Below are positions 1 to 8,667 of a stretch of 64,000 nucleotides of DNA, one piece after another (within the stretch, counting starts at the first letter, position 1; every line of letters begins with the position of its first letter). The notes beneath the pieces are model-generated. The model was given only the letters and a program-made list of their open reading frames with translations. It was not told the DNA's origin and searched no databases. The stretch comes from Pistricoccus aurantiacus (lineage in GTDB: Bacteria > Pseudomonadota > Gammaproteobacteria > Pseudomonadales > Halomonadaceae): assembly GCF_042682565.1 (NCBI RefSeq), contig NZ_JBHUIC010000008.1. The stretch is one strand, 5' to 3'. Both the position numbers and the translations under genes were made by a program.

Positions 1-415
1 GATAGAAAGGGAAATTCCACGGCATGATACCGATGAGCACCCCGAGAGCCTGACGGCGGATAAAAGCCTTGCCACCGGCAGGAGACGGAATGGGCTCGTC
101 CGCCAGGAAAGTCTCGGCGTTATCCGCATAGTAATCATAGATATCGACACAGAAGTCGATTTCGCCCTGGGCCTGAGCGATGGGCTTGCCCATTTCCTTG
201 ACGATGATGGAAGCGAGTTCGTCGCGACGCTCCGCATGCAACTGCGCCACTCGCTTGAGAAGCGCTGCTCGTTCGGCAACGCTGGTGGTGCGCGACCATT
301 GGCGATAAGCCTTGTCGGCGCTGGTCACTGCCTGCTGAATCTGCTCGTCCGTGGCGGTGGGGTAAGTGGCGAGATTTTCGCCGGTAGCTGGGTTGATGAC
401 CTGATAGTGACTCAT
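1..415 (-). CDS. NAD(P)-dependent aldehyde dehydrogenase, Sad/succinate-semialdehyde type (N-terminal part, runs off window)
   Basis: Only the first ~138 residues are in the window; the rest lies beyond base 1. They begin MSHYQVINPATGE and contain EMGKPI-QA and the Rossmann entry MPWNFPF, all typical of the aldehyde dehydrogenase superfamily. The pattern is closest to Sad/YneI-type succinate-semialdehyde dehydrogenases. The ATG at 413-415 is chosen because AAGGAG precedes it by a few bases. The catalytic Cys lies outside the window, so activity cannot be judged. Its place beside beta-alanine and putrescine genes suggests oxidation of an omega-semialdehyde, which is an inference. Confidence 0.85.
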   Translation of the reverse strand, partial: MSHYQVINPATGENLATYPTATDEQIQQAVTSADKAYRQWSRTTSVAERAALLKRVAQLHAERRDELASIIVKEMGKPIAQAQGEIDFCVDIYDYYADNAETFLADEPIPSPAGGKAFIRRQALGVLIGIMPWNFPFY

Positions 416-502
416 GATTTCTCCTTGCGGTACCCCGAACGGACAGGTAACAGCATAACGACATATTACCCGCGCGAGGGTCCAGCGCCTATGGAATGAT
501 TA

Positions 503-1996
503 TCAACTACCAGAGGGGAAGTTGAACTCCGCATGGGCCTTCTCGAAGGGCGCCGCCCAGCGCTGGGAGACCGCCTTGCGCCGGGTATAGAAGCGCACCG
601 CATCCGGGCCATAGGCGTGCAGGTCGCCGAACAGCGAGCGCTTCCAGCCGCCGAAGCTGTGGTAGGCCACCGGCACCGGTAGCGGCACGTTGATGCCGAC
701 CATGCCCACTTCGATCCGGTCGGCGAAACGTCGCGCCGCCTCGCCATCCCGAGTGAACAGGCAGGTGCCGTTGCCGTATTCGTGGGCGTTGATCAACTCG
801 ATGGCGGCGTCCAGGCTATCGACGCGAACCACGCAAAGCACCGGACCGAAGATCTCTTCCCGGTAGATGCGCATCTCCGGGGTCACCTTGTCGAACAGGC
901 AGCCGCCGAGGAAGAAGCCGTCTTCGTGACCGGGAACACTCAAGCCCCGCCCATCCGCCAGCAGTTCGGCGCCGGAACGCAGGCCGTCCTCGATATACCC
1001 CAGCACCTTGTCACGGTGCTCATTGGTGACCAGCGGCCCCATGTCGAGCCCCTTGTCGGTGCCAGGCCCTACCTTCAGCTCGGCGATCTTGGGTTGCAGA
1101 GCCTCGATCAGACGATCGGCGGTGTCATCGCCTACGCAAACCGCCACCGAGATCGCCATGCAGCGCTCGCCGCAACTGCCATAGGCCGCACCCATCAGGG
1201 TATTGGCGGCGTTGTCGATATCCGCATCCGGCAGCACCACGGCGTGATTCTTGGCCCCGCCCAGCGCCTGAACCCGCTTGCCGGAGGCCGCACCGCGGGC
1301 GTAGAGACTCTCGGCGATGGGAGTGGAACCGACGAAGGAAATCGCCTTGACGTCCGGCGCATCGAGCAGCGCCTCCACCGCTTCCCGATCCCCGTGTACC
1401 ACATTGATCACGCCCTTGGGGGCGCCGGCCTCTTCCAGCAGCTCGGCCACGGCCAGCGACGAGGTCGGGTCTTTTTCCGAAGGCTTGAGGATGAAGGTGT
1501 TGCCGCAGGCGATGGCCATGGGATACATCCACAGCGGCACCATGGCGGGGAAATTGAACGGCGTGATGCCGGCGACCACCCCCAATGGCTGGAAGTTGGA
1601 CCAGGCATCGATTCCCGGCCCCACGTTGTGGGAATACTCGCCCTTGAGCAGTTCCGGCACGGCGCAGGCGTATTCGACGTTCTCGATGCCGCGCTTGAGC
1701 TCGCCCATGGCGTCTTCCAGGGTCTTGCCGTGCTCTTCGCTGACCAGTTGCACCAGGCGTTCGGCGTGCTCCTCGAGCAGCTGCTTGAAGCGGAACATGA
1801 CCTGGGCACGCTTGGCCGGCGGCGTATCGCGCCAGGCGGGGAATGCCGCCTTGGCCGCCGCCACGGCCTGCGCCACGGTGGCGGTATCGGCGCAGGCCAG
1901 CTGGCGAATCACCTGGCCCGTCGAAGGGTTGGAAATCTCCAGCGTCCTGGCGCCATCGACACGTTCACCGCCAATCAAGTGCGAAACCTGCTCCAT
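503..1996 (-). CDS. mmsA: methylmalonate-semialdehyde dehydrogenase (CoA-acylating)
   Basis: 497 residues, the usual length of MmsA. The enzyme converts malonate semialdehyde or methylmalonate semialdehyde with CoA and NAD+ to acetyl-CoA or propionyl-CoA. Visible features are the NAD-binding entry TPFNFP (about 145-150), FVGST (221-225) and the catalytic Cys279 in GERCMA, the form typical of CoA-acylating MmsA. An in-frame extension upstream would overlap the transaminase gene; the ATG at 1996 is preferred because AGGAGG lies just before it. It follows bauA by 41 bases on the same strand. The pair fits beta-alanine breakdown: beta-alanine to malonate semialdehyde, then acetyl-CoA. Confidence 0.93.
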   Translation of the reverse strand: MEQVSHLIGGERVDGARTLEISNPSTGQVIRQLACADTATVAQAVAAAKAAFPAWRDTPPAKRAQVMFRFKQLLEEHAERLVQLVSEEHGKTLEDAMGELKRGIENVEYACAVPELLKGEYSHNVGPGIDAWSNFQPLGVVAGITPFNFPAMVPLWMYPMAIACGNTFILKPSEKDPTSSLAVAELLEEAGAPKGVINVVHGDREAVEALLDAPDVKAISFVGSTPIAESLYARGAASGKRVQALGGAKNHAVVLPDADIDNAANTLMGAAYGSCGERCMAISVAVCVGDDTADRLIEALQPKIAELKVGPGTDKGLDMGPLVTNEHRDKVLGYIEDGLRSGAELLADGRGLSVPGHEDGFFLGGCLFDKVTPEMRIYREEIFGPVLCVVRVDSLDAAIELINAHEYGNGTCLFTRDGEAARRFADRIEVGMVGINVPLPVPVAYHSFGGWKRSLFGDLHAYGPDAVRFYTRRKAVSQRWAAPFEKAHAEFNFPSGS

Positions 1997-2037
1997 TATT
2001 GCCTCCTGAATTGTCCTTTTGCTCTTTATGGCCTGGC

Positions 2038-3417
2038 TCAATCCAACCGATCGAGAGTGGTGGCCACCGCATCGAACAGCCGTTCGAGTTCATCTGAGGT
2101 AGTGCCAAACGGCGGGCCGAACTGCAGTGTGTCGCCGCCGTAGCGCACATAGAAGCCGGCCTCCCACAGCATCAAATGAGCGTCTCGGGGGCGAATCGTC
2201 GGGTCGCCGTCGCGCGGCGCGAGCTGGATTGCCCCGGCCAGGCCGTAGTTGCGAATATCGATGACGTGCTGCCGGCCCTTAAGCGCATGCAGCTTGTCTT
2301 CGAACACCGGGGCAATGGCCCGCACCTGGGCGGGGAAGTCCTCCCGCTCGAACAGCTCCAGCGCCGCCAGGCCCGCGGCGCAGGCCACCGGATGACCGCT
2401 GTAGGTATAGCCGTGGGAAAATTCCACGGCATGCTCGGGTCCACCGGCCTGCATGAAGGTCTCGAAGATCTCGTTCGAGGCGATCACCGCGCCCATGGGC
2501 ACCGCGCCGTTGGTCAGCTGCTTGGCGATGTTCATGATATCCGGCGTGACGCCGAAGGCCTCGGCCCCGGTACGGGCGCCGCTGCGGCCGAAGGCGGTGA
2601 TGACCTCGTCGAAGATCAGCAGGATATCGTGCCGAGTGCATATCTCGCGCAGGCGATCGAGATACCCCTTGGGGGGCACGATGACCCCCGCGGAACCGGA
2701 CATTGGCTCGACGATCACCGCGGCGATGTTCGAGGCGTCATGCAGCGCGATCTGATCGAGCAAGGCATCGGCAAGCTCCATACCGGTCTCCGCCTGGCCC
2801 TTGGTGAAGGCCAGGTGCGACTGCAGGGTGTGGGGCAGATGGGTGACGTCCATCAGCTGGCCGTAATGCTTGCGATTGCCGCCGATGCCGCCGAGGCTGG
2901 TGCCGCCGATATTGACGCCGTGATAGCCCTTGGCGCGTCCGATCAGCCGGGTCTTCTCCGGCTTGCCCTTGAGTCGCCAGTAGGCCTTGGCCATCTTGAT
3001 GGAGGTATCCGCGGCCTCGGACCCGGAGTCGGTGAAGAACACATGATCGAGCCCTTGCGGCGTCAGACTGGCGACCTTCTCCGCCAGCTGAAACGCCAGG
3101 GGATGGGCCACCTGGAAGCCCGGCGCGTAGTCCAGGCTGCCCAGCTGCTTGGCCACCGCTTGCTGAATCTCCACGCGATTGTGACCGGCGCCACAGGTCC
3201 AGAGCCCGGACAGGGAGTCGAACAGCCTGCGCCCCTGATCGTCGATGAAATAGCGCCCCTCGGCCCCCACGATCACCCTTGGGTGCGCATGGAAATCCCG
3301 ATTGCTGCTGAAGGGCATCCAGTAATGCCGGTTGAGCGTTGTCGACGCCTTGACTTGGGGCCTGTGCTTGACCTGGGTTGCCACCTCGTCTGCCTGCTGT
3401 GTCTGAAACATGGCCAT
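2038..3417 (-). CDS. bauA: beta-alanine--pyruvate (omega-amino acid) aminotransferase
   Basis: 459-residue class III PLP transaminase. LSGLWTCGAGH (69-79), SGSEAADTSIKMA (131-143), Asp270 in IFDEVITAFGR and PLP lysine Lys299 in NIAKQLTNG are all present. The whole chain resembles Pseudomonas BauA beta-alanine:pyruvate transaminase more than GABA or ornithine transaminases. A second ATG two codons in (3411) is equally placed relative to AGGAG, so the start is uncertain by two residues. mmsA follows directly, which supports malonate semialdehyde as the product. A related omega-amine such as putrescine could also be a substrate. Confidence 0.9.
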   Translation of the reverse strand: MAMFQTQQADEVATQVKHRPQVKASTTLNRHYWMPFSSNRDFHAHPRVIVGAEGRYFIDDQGRRLFDSLSGLWTCGAGHNRVEIQQAVAKQLGSLDYAPGFQVAHPLAFQLAEKVASLTPQGLDHVFFTDSGSEAADTSIKMAKAYWRLKGKPEKTRLIGRAKGYHGVNIGGTSLGGIGGNRKHYGQLMDVTHLPHTLQSHLAFTKGQAETGMELADALLDQIALHDASNIAAVIVEPMSGSAGVIVPPKGYLDRLREICTRHDILLIFDEVITAFGRSGARTGAEAFGVTPDIMNIAKQLTNGAVPMGAVIASNEIFETFMQAGGPEHAVEFSHGYTYSGHPVACAAGLAALELFEREDFPAQVRAIAPVFEDKLHALKGRQHVIDIRNYGLAGAIQLAPRDGDPTIRPRDAHLMLWEAGFYVRYGGDTLQFGPPFGTTSDELERLFDAVATTLDRLD

Positions 3418-3495
3418 GGATCTCCTGTCGTGTCATGGACGCGTTCTTTCCAGCATGGCCGAGTTTTCGGGTAGGAAAAATGTCGTTTTACTGGC

Positions 3496-3520
3496 GTTGA
3501 CGTCAAGAATAGTTGACGTA
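3496..3520 (-). promoter_or_regulatory. candidate LysR-type operator upstream of bauA
   Basis: GTTGACGT occurs twice with a 16-base period (3496-3503 and 3512-3519). The first copy forms the perfect palindrome TTGACGTCAA (3497-3506). The element lies 79-103 bases before the bauA start and just after the stop of the LysR gene, the expected place for an activator site. Assignment to that regulator is inferred. Confidence 0.45.
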
Positions 3521-3525
3521 ACCTT

Positions 3526-4458
3526 TCAAGGACATTCTGAACCTTTCTGTCCTTCCAGCGCGTCCAGAAAGGCTTCGAGCACGCGGTGGAAACGTCGATC
3601 GCGACGAGTGATAACGACAAAGGGCGTGAGGTACCGGCAATCGGCGATGGTTAGCGGCTTGAGACGCCCCGCGGCGACCCAGGGCGCGGCGAGATGGTCC
3701 GGCAGATAGCCGAGATAGCAGCCGGTAAGGATCAGGAAGGCCGCGCCCTCGCGATCTGAAGCGGTGGCTGTTCCATTGAGTAGCGCATGGGCATCACGGG
3801 CGACCTCGGGCAAGGGATACCCGGGAATGACCGCGTCATGTTCCGCCAGACATGCAGTGGTCAACAACGCCTCGGGTGCTGTGTAGAGCGGATGCGTATC
3901 GGAGCAGTAAAGCAGCGAACGCTCATCGTACAAGGGGCGGATCTCGAGATTGACCAGCAGGTTGACCTCCGGCACCACCCCGACATGCAACCGTGCGTCC
4001 AATACGCCCTGGGCGATCGCATCCGAGGGTTCCATGTGAATATTGATGCGCACCTCGGGCCCCTGGACCTTGAGATCCGCCAGGGCGCGGGTGATACGCA
4101 TTTCCGGCTTGCTGACCAGATTATCGGTGATACCGATATTGAGCTCGCCACGCAGGGTATGATGCAGGCCGTTGACCTCGGTGCGAAAGGTTTCCAGGGA
4201 TGCGAGCAGAGTGAGCACGGCGCCGTAGACTTGACGCCCCTCCTCGGTCAGGGAGAAGCCGCCGCGCCCACGCTGGCACAAGCGCAAACCGAGCCGCTTT
4301 TCCAGATCGCTCATATGCATGCTGATCGCCGAACGACCGATGCCGAGAACCATCTCGGCGGGGGTAAAGCCACCGGACTCAACGACAGCCTTGAAGACTC
4401 TCAGCAGACGAATATCGAAATCGCTGACCTGGCCCAGCATGGAGCGGGAATCGACCAT
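3526..4458 (-). CDS. LysR-family transcriptional regulator
   Basis: About 310 residues with an N-terminal winged helix-turn-helix (FDIRLLRVFKAVVESGGF, then SAISMHMSDLEKRLGLRL) and a LysR-type periplasmic-binding-like effector domain. The longer reading frame to 4488 would use TTG; the ATG at 4458 has GAGGAT about 12 bases upstream, and a later ATG at 4440 has no ribosome site. The gene is upstream of and co-directional with bauA-mmsA, so control of beta-alanine catabolism is likely, but the effector is not known. The recognition helix has SAISMHMSDLE where SAVSR-I--LE is more usual. Confidence 0.85.
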   Translation of the reverse strand: MVDSRSMLGQVSDFDIRLLRVFKAVVESGGFTPAEMVLGIGRSAISMHMSDLEKRLGLRLCQRGRGGFSLTEEGRQVYGAVLTLLASLETFRTEVNGLHHTLRGELNIGITDNLVSKPEMRITRALADLKVQGPEVRINIHMEPSDAIAQGVLDARLHVGVVPEVNLLVNLEIRPLYDERSLLYCSDTHPLYTAPEALLTTACLAEHDAVIPGYPLPEVARDAHALLNGTATASDREGAAFLILTGCYLGYLPDHLAAPWVAAGRLKPLTIADCRYLTPFVVITRRDRRFHRVLEAFLDALEGQKGSECP

Positions 4459-4601
4459 GGGCGTCGCTTTATCCTCTGTTATGCGCAATCTTGAACACTA
4501 TAGCTATCGAACCGCATCGAGGGAGGAGCAAAGGATCAAGGCTTGGTGCGAATCACCGCTTCAGCGCCTTTACAGGGGGCAGATACAAGCGTGACATCGC
4601 T

Positions 4602-5375
4602 CTACCCCTTCACATGGTTCGTACAGGCCTCGGCAAATCCCCGGAAGATGGCATCGTAGAGCGGGTGCTCCTTGGGAAACCACTCCGGATGCCATTGAAC
4701 CGCCAGGGCAAAGTTGGCGGCATCTTCCACGGACACTGCTTCAATCAAGCCGTCCGGTGCCCGAGCTTCGATGCGCAGCCCTTGGCCCAGCTCATGAATG
4801 CCTTGCTGGTGCAGGGAATTGACTCGCGGGCCTTCTCCGCCTTGAGAAACCCCTGAAAAGAGTCTGGCCAACTCGCCTTCCGGTACGATGTCCAGCTCAT
4901 GGCTCGGACCATAGCGCACCGCCTTGTCCTCTTCTTTCGACTCCCGGTGATCGAACTTGCCGGGCACCTTCTGCACCGTCTGATACAGGCTGCCGCCCCG
5001 GGACACATTGAGTTCCTGAAAGCCGCGACAGATCGCCAAAAAAGGCAGCCCGCGTTCGAGCACCGCGGGAATCAGCCCCAAGGCAACCGCGTCGCGATCC
5101 GTGTCGCTTCGCTCGTTTTCTGGCGCGCGGGCTTCCCCGTAGCGCGAAGGGTCCACGTTGGTCGGGCTGCCGGTCAGCATCAGGCCGTCGAGCCGCTCCA
5201 GCCAGGCGGTGATCAGAGAAACATCCGCCTCTTCCCAGACCGGCAGCACCACCGGGGCAAGGCCATAATCCCGTAGTGCGGTCAGATACTTGTCCGTGGC
5301 CATATGGGCAGGGTGGCCTTCTATTTCGCGGCGGCAGGCAATCACCCCCACCAAAGGGCGGTATATGACAGACAT
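4602..5375 (-). CDS. puuD: gamma-glutamyl-gamma-aminobutyrate hydrolase
   Basis: 257-residue class I glutamine amidotransferase-like hydrolase. It releases GABA and glutamate from gamma-glutamyl-GABA in the gamma-glutamylated putrescine pathway. The triad is visible: nucleophile Cys116 in ICRGFQELNV, and His229 and Glu231 in QWHPEW. The length matches E. coli PuuD (about 254). It is divergent from puuA, with 256 bases of shared control region between them. The puuA and puuB neighbours make the assignment specific among peptidase C26 proteins. Confidence 0.93.
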   Translation of the reverse strand: MSVIYRPLVGVIACRREIEGHPAHMATDKYLTALRDYGLAPVVLPVWEEADVSLITAWLERLDGLMLTGSPTNVDPSRYGEARAPENERSDTDRDAVALGLIPAVLERGLPFLAICRGFQELNVSRGGSLYQTVQKVPGKFDHRESKEEDKAVRYGPSHELDIVPEGELARLFSGVSQGGEGPRVNSLHQQGIHELGQGLRIEARAPDGLIEAVSVEDAANFALAVQWHPEWFPKEHPLYDAIFRGFAEACTNHVKG

Positions 5376-5631
5376 GACGATCTCCTCGTAAGCAGGGCAA
5401 AAACCGTTGTTATACTTTTATAAACATAACTTGCGCTCACGCTGTTGCCAAGCTGACTTTTTCCTGTCCACCAAAACCAACTACAACCCACTGAATAACC
5501 AAGGCAAACCGCAGTCTACGGCAAACCTTGCCCGCTATACTAACACCTCAGGCGGCGAAAAAATTTGACAATCCTGGGTGGTGAATAAAAGATAACAGCA
5601 TTGTCACAAACTCGATTCCAAAGGTATCGTC
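5376..5631. promoter_or_regulatory. divergent puuD / puuA control region
   Basis: This is a 256-base AT-richer gap with no gene. On the plus strand TTGACA (5565-5570) could be a puuA -35 box, but no good -10 is seen at the right distance. Near puuD, GTTAT-N12-ATAAC (5409-5430) is an inverted repeat overlapping AT-rich -10-like sequence. GGCAAACC occurs twice around 5505-5525. A repressor such as PuuR may act here, but no known PuuR site was recognised. Confidence 0.4.
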
Positions 5632-7008
5632 ATGTCCTCCTCATCCAGCGATGAAGCCCAGGCCTTTCTTGAACGCCATCCGGAGATTGGCAGTATCGAC
5701 CTGCTGATCAGCGATCTCAATGGCGTGCAGCGGGGAAAGCGCATTCCCCGAGAAAATCTTGCCAAGGCTTACCAGACCGGCATCAATCTGCCTGCCTCCC
5801 TGTTCGCTCTGGATATCAACGGTAACACCGTCGAAGAAACCGGGCTGGGGCTTGATAGCGGTGATGGCGACCGTGTCTGTCGTCCGGTGTCCGGCACCCT
5901 GATGCCTACCCCCTGGCTGCGAAACGGCCGTCACGCCCAGCTGACCATGACCATGTTCGAACCGGACGGTCGCCCCTTCTTCGCCGATCCGCGCCAGGTG
6001 CTGGCTCGGGTGTTGGAACGCTTTACTCAGGCTGGACTAACCCCGGTGGTGGCGGTGGAACTGGAGTTCTATCTGGTGGATCGCCAGCGTAACGAGCTCG
6101 GCATGACCCAGCCGCCTTGTTCGCCGGCCTCCGGTGAGCGCGCCACCCAAAGCCAGCTGTATTCCATCAGCGAGCTGGATGAATACGCGGATTTCCTCGA
6201 GGACATTCAAGCCGCCGCTCGTACCCAGGCGCTGCCGCTGGATACCGCTCTCAAGGAGTGCGCGCCGGGTCAGTTCGAAATCAATCTGATTCATTGCGAT
6301 GACGCGCTCAAGGCCTGCGACAGCGCCCAGCTGCTCAAACGATTGATCAAGGGCGTAGCGCTCAATCACGGCTTCGAGGCCACCTTCATGGCCAAGCCCT
6401 ACGGCCTCGAGGCGGGCAACGGCACCCATGTGCATATCAGCCTGATGGACGAAGCCGGCGACAATGTGTTCGCGGCAGAGGACGAGAGCCCGCTGGGCAC
6501 GCCCGTGCTGCAGCAGGCCATCGCCGGGCTGCTCGAACTGATGCCCGCCTCCATGGCGCTGCTGGCCCCCAACCTCAATTCCTTCCGACGTTTCCAGCCC
6601 GGGCTTTACGTGCCCATGGCGCCCACCTGGGGCTATGACAATCGCTCCGTGGCGCTGCGCATTCCCTCCGGGCCCAATGCGGCGCGGCGTATCGAGCATC
6701 GAGTCGCCGGGGCGGACGTCAATCCCTACCTGCTGATGGCCACCCTGCTGGCCTCCATCGATCACGGCCTGAAACGGGAGCTGACGCCGCCGTCGGCCAT
6801 CACCGGCAACGCCTACGAACAGTGCGAACCCAGCCTGACCAACAGCTGGTGCCAGGCCCTGGACCTGTTGGAAGGTAGCGAGGTGCTCAAGGAAGCCCTT
6901 GGCCATGAGTTCGTCAAGGTATTTATCGCCAACCGCCGGGCGGAACGGGAACAGAGCCTGCAGGCGGTGAGCAAGCTGGAATACGACTGGTACCTGCGCC
7001 AGGTCTAG
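5632..7008 (+). CDS. puuA: gamma-glutamylputrescine synthetase (glutamine synthetase family)
   Basis: 458 residues, a type I glutamine synthetase fold of PuuA size (E. coli 472). It joins glutamate to putrescine with ATP. Visible family motifs are VELEFYLVDR (metal-binding Glu), KECAPGQFEINL, NGTHVHISL (ammonia/metal site His) and NRSVALRIP with the arginine that contacts glutamate. AAAGGT precedes the ATG by a few bases. Divergent puuD and the nearby puuB support the putrescine role over true glutamine synthetase. Use of another amine such as ethanolamine or spermidine cannot be excluded. Confidence 0.9.
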   Translation: MSSSSSDEAQAFLERHPEIGSIDLLISDLNGVQRGKRIPRENLAKAYQTGINLPASLFALDINGNTVEETGLGLDSGDGDRVCRPVSGTLMPTPWLRNGRHAQLTMTMFEPDGRPFFADPRQVLARVLERFTQAGLTPVVAVELEFYLVDRQRNELGMTQPPCSPASGERATQSQLYSISELDEYADFLEDIQAAARTQALPLDTALKECAPGQFEINLIHCDDALKACDSAQLLKRLIKGVALNHGFEATFMAKPYGLEAGNGTHVHISLMDEAGDNVFAAEDESPLGTPVLQQAIAGLLELMPASMALLAPNLNSFRRFQPGLYVPMAPTWGYDNRSVALRIPSGPNAARRIEHRVAGADVNPYLLMATLLASIDHGLKRELTPPSAITGNAYEQCEPSLTNSWCQALDLLEGSEVLKEALGHEFVKVFIANRRAEREQSLQAVSKLEYDWYLRQV

Positions 7009-7118
7009 GCGCTGGCTGACAACCACCACAGCAACTCGAGGTGACCCATGACAATGACAAGATCACTCACCCTCACTGCCGCAAGCCGCTTCATTCGCTT
7101 TCAGCCGGGAGGTGAGTC

Positions 7119-8600
7119 ATGAACATTGCACACCCTTTCACTCCGGCGCTGCCCTTGAAACGCGGCGAACTCAAAGCCTTGCTGCTCATCGGCGGCATCG
7201 TCGCCCTGGTGGGTGTCCTTACGCTTACTCATGACCCCGACAGCGACTACGGCTGGATAAGCCTGGTGCCTTCACTGCTGGTGCTGCTGGTCGCCTTGGT
7301 CACTCATCGAACGCTTGAGGCGCTGGTCACCGGGGCCTTGGCGGGGCTTTTCATGCTGCAGCCGGAAAGCTATGTCGGCGAATTGGCGGATCTTTCCCTT
7401 ACCGTGATGATGGATGAAACCATCGCCTGGCTGATTCTGGTGGTGGGATTGATGGGAGGTTTTATCGGCATGCTGGAAAAGGCCGGCTGCACCCTGAGCT
7501 TCAGTCATTTCATGCAGCGTGTCGCCAAGGGACGACGGCAGTCTCTGCTCTGGACCTCCTTTCTCGGCGTGCTGATTTTCATCGACGACTATCTCAACGC
7601 CCTGGCGATTTCCTCCTCCATGAAGCGGCTCACGGATCGTTTCGGCGTGTCTCGGGAAAAGCTCGCCTACATCGTAGACTCCACCGCGGCGCCGATCTGC
7701 ATCCTGGTGCCCATTTCCACTTGGGCGGTGTATTTCGCCGAACTGCTGGAAAACAACGGCGCCACCGAAGGTAACGGCATGTGGCTGTATATCGAGTCGA
7801 TTCCCTACATGGTTTACGGTTGGGTAGCCCTTGCCATGGTATTGCTGGTGGCCGGCGGTCTGATTCCGGATTTCGGTCCAATGAAAGCGGCCGAAGCCCG
7901 AGCCAAGGCAGGCCAGCCGATCCCCGACGGCGCCCCGGACGAGCCCATGGATGACGACCAGGCGCCTCGCACCAACCCCTGGATGGGCCTGTTCAACTTT
8001 CTCGCCCCCATGGCGGTACTGATCGGCGCCAGCGCCTATTACGATATCGACCTGCTGATGGGCACCATCGTCGCCACCCTGTTCACGCTGGTGCTGTTTC
8101 TGGTACAGCGGCTGAGCACCTTCAATGCCCTGATGGATTCGGTGCTCAACGGCTTTCGCATCATGATGTTGCCCTTGGCCATCGTCGCCGCCGGATTCGT
8201 GCTGAGGGAGATCAACAACCAGTTGGGCATGACCCAGTACATGATCGACACCATGACTCCCTATCTCAGCGTGGCGATCCTGCCGGCGGTGGTCTTCGTC
8301 TCCATGGCGCTCGTGGTGTTCGCCACCGGTTCTTCCTGGGGGGTGTTCGTGATCTCGATTCCCATCGTGGTGCCCATTGCCCAGCACATGGACGCCAATA
8401 TGCCGCTGATCGTCGGCGCCCTGCTCTCCGCCTCGAGCTTCGGCAGCCACGCCTGCTTCTTCTCCGACTCCTCGGTGCTATCCTCCCAAGGCAGCGGCTG
8501 CCTGCCCATGCAGCACGCCCTGACCCAGATCCCCTACGCGGCCCTGGGGGCTCTGATAGCCACGCTGATCTTTCTGGCGTTGGGCTACGTCATGGCTTGA
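7119..8600 (+). CDS. NhaC-family Na+/H+ antiporter-like membrane transporter
   Basis: 493 residues with about 11-12 hydrophobic helices. It carries NhaC-family signatures such as FIDDYLNAL, SREKLAYIVDSTAAPI and PISTWA. GGAGGTGA lies directly before the ATG. It follows puuA by 110 bases on the same strand and faces puuB. Family members exchange Na+ for H+ or for organic solutes. Its position between puuA and puuB suggests it may move putrescine or another amine, taking the place of PuuP. That is inference from context only. Confidence 0.8.
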   Translation: MNIAHPFTPALPLKRGELKALLLIGGIVALVGVLTLTHDPDSDYGWISLVPSLLVLLVALVTHRTLEALVTGALAGLFMLQPESYVGELADLSLTVMMDETIAWLILVVGLMGGFIGMLEKAGCTLSFSHFMQRVAKGRRQSLLWTSFLGVLIFIDDYLNALAISSSMKRLTDRFGVSREKLAYIVDSTAAPICILVPISTWAVYFAELLENNGATEGNGMWLYIESIPYMVYGWVALAMVLLVAGGLIPDFGPMKAAEARAKAGQPIPDGAPDEPMDDDQAPRTNPWMGLFNFLAPMAVLIGASAYYDIDLLMGTIVATLFTLVLFLVQRLSTFNALMDSVLNGFRIMMLPLAIVAAGFVLREINNQLGMTQYMIDTMTPYLSVAILPAVVFVSMALVVFATGSSWGVFVISIPIVVPIAQHMDANMPLIVGALLSASSFGSHACFFSDSSVLSSQGSGCLPMQHALTQIPYAALGALIATLIFLALGYVMA

Positions 8601-8623
8601 GCCCATGCCGTGGATACGCAAAC

Positions 8624-8658
8624 GCCCCGGTCGAAATCGACCGGGGCGCTTTCTTTCT
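8624..8658. terminator. bidirectional rho-independent terminator
   Basis: A GC-rich 11-bp stem (CGCCCCGGTCG with CGACCGGGGCG, 8624-8649) has a four-base loop and is followed by CTTTCTTTC. It sits between the convergent antiporter and puuB genes; an AAA run on the left side gives some U tail on the other strand too. Confidence 0.85.
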
Positions 8659-8667
8659 AGCCGAGAC

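Noticed and set aside
782..2143. 453-codon plus-strand open frame opposite mmsA
   Set aside because: It is antisense to a clear gene, has no family features and arises from high-GC codon bias.
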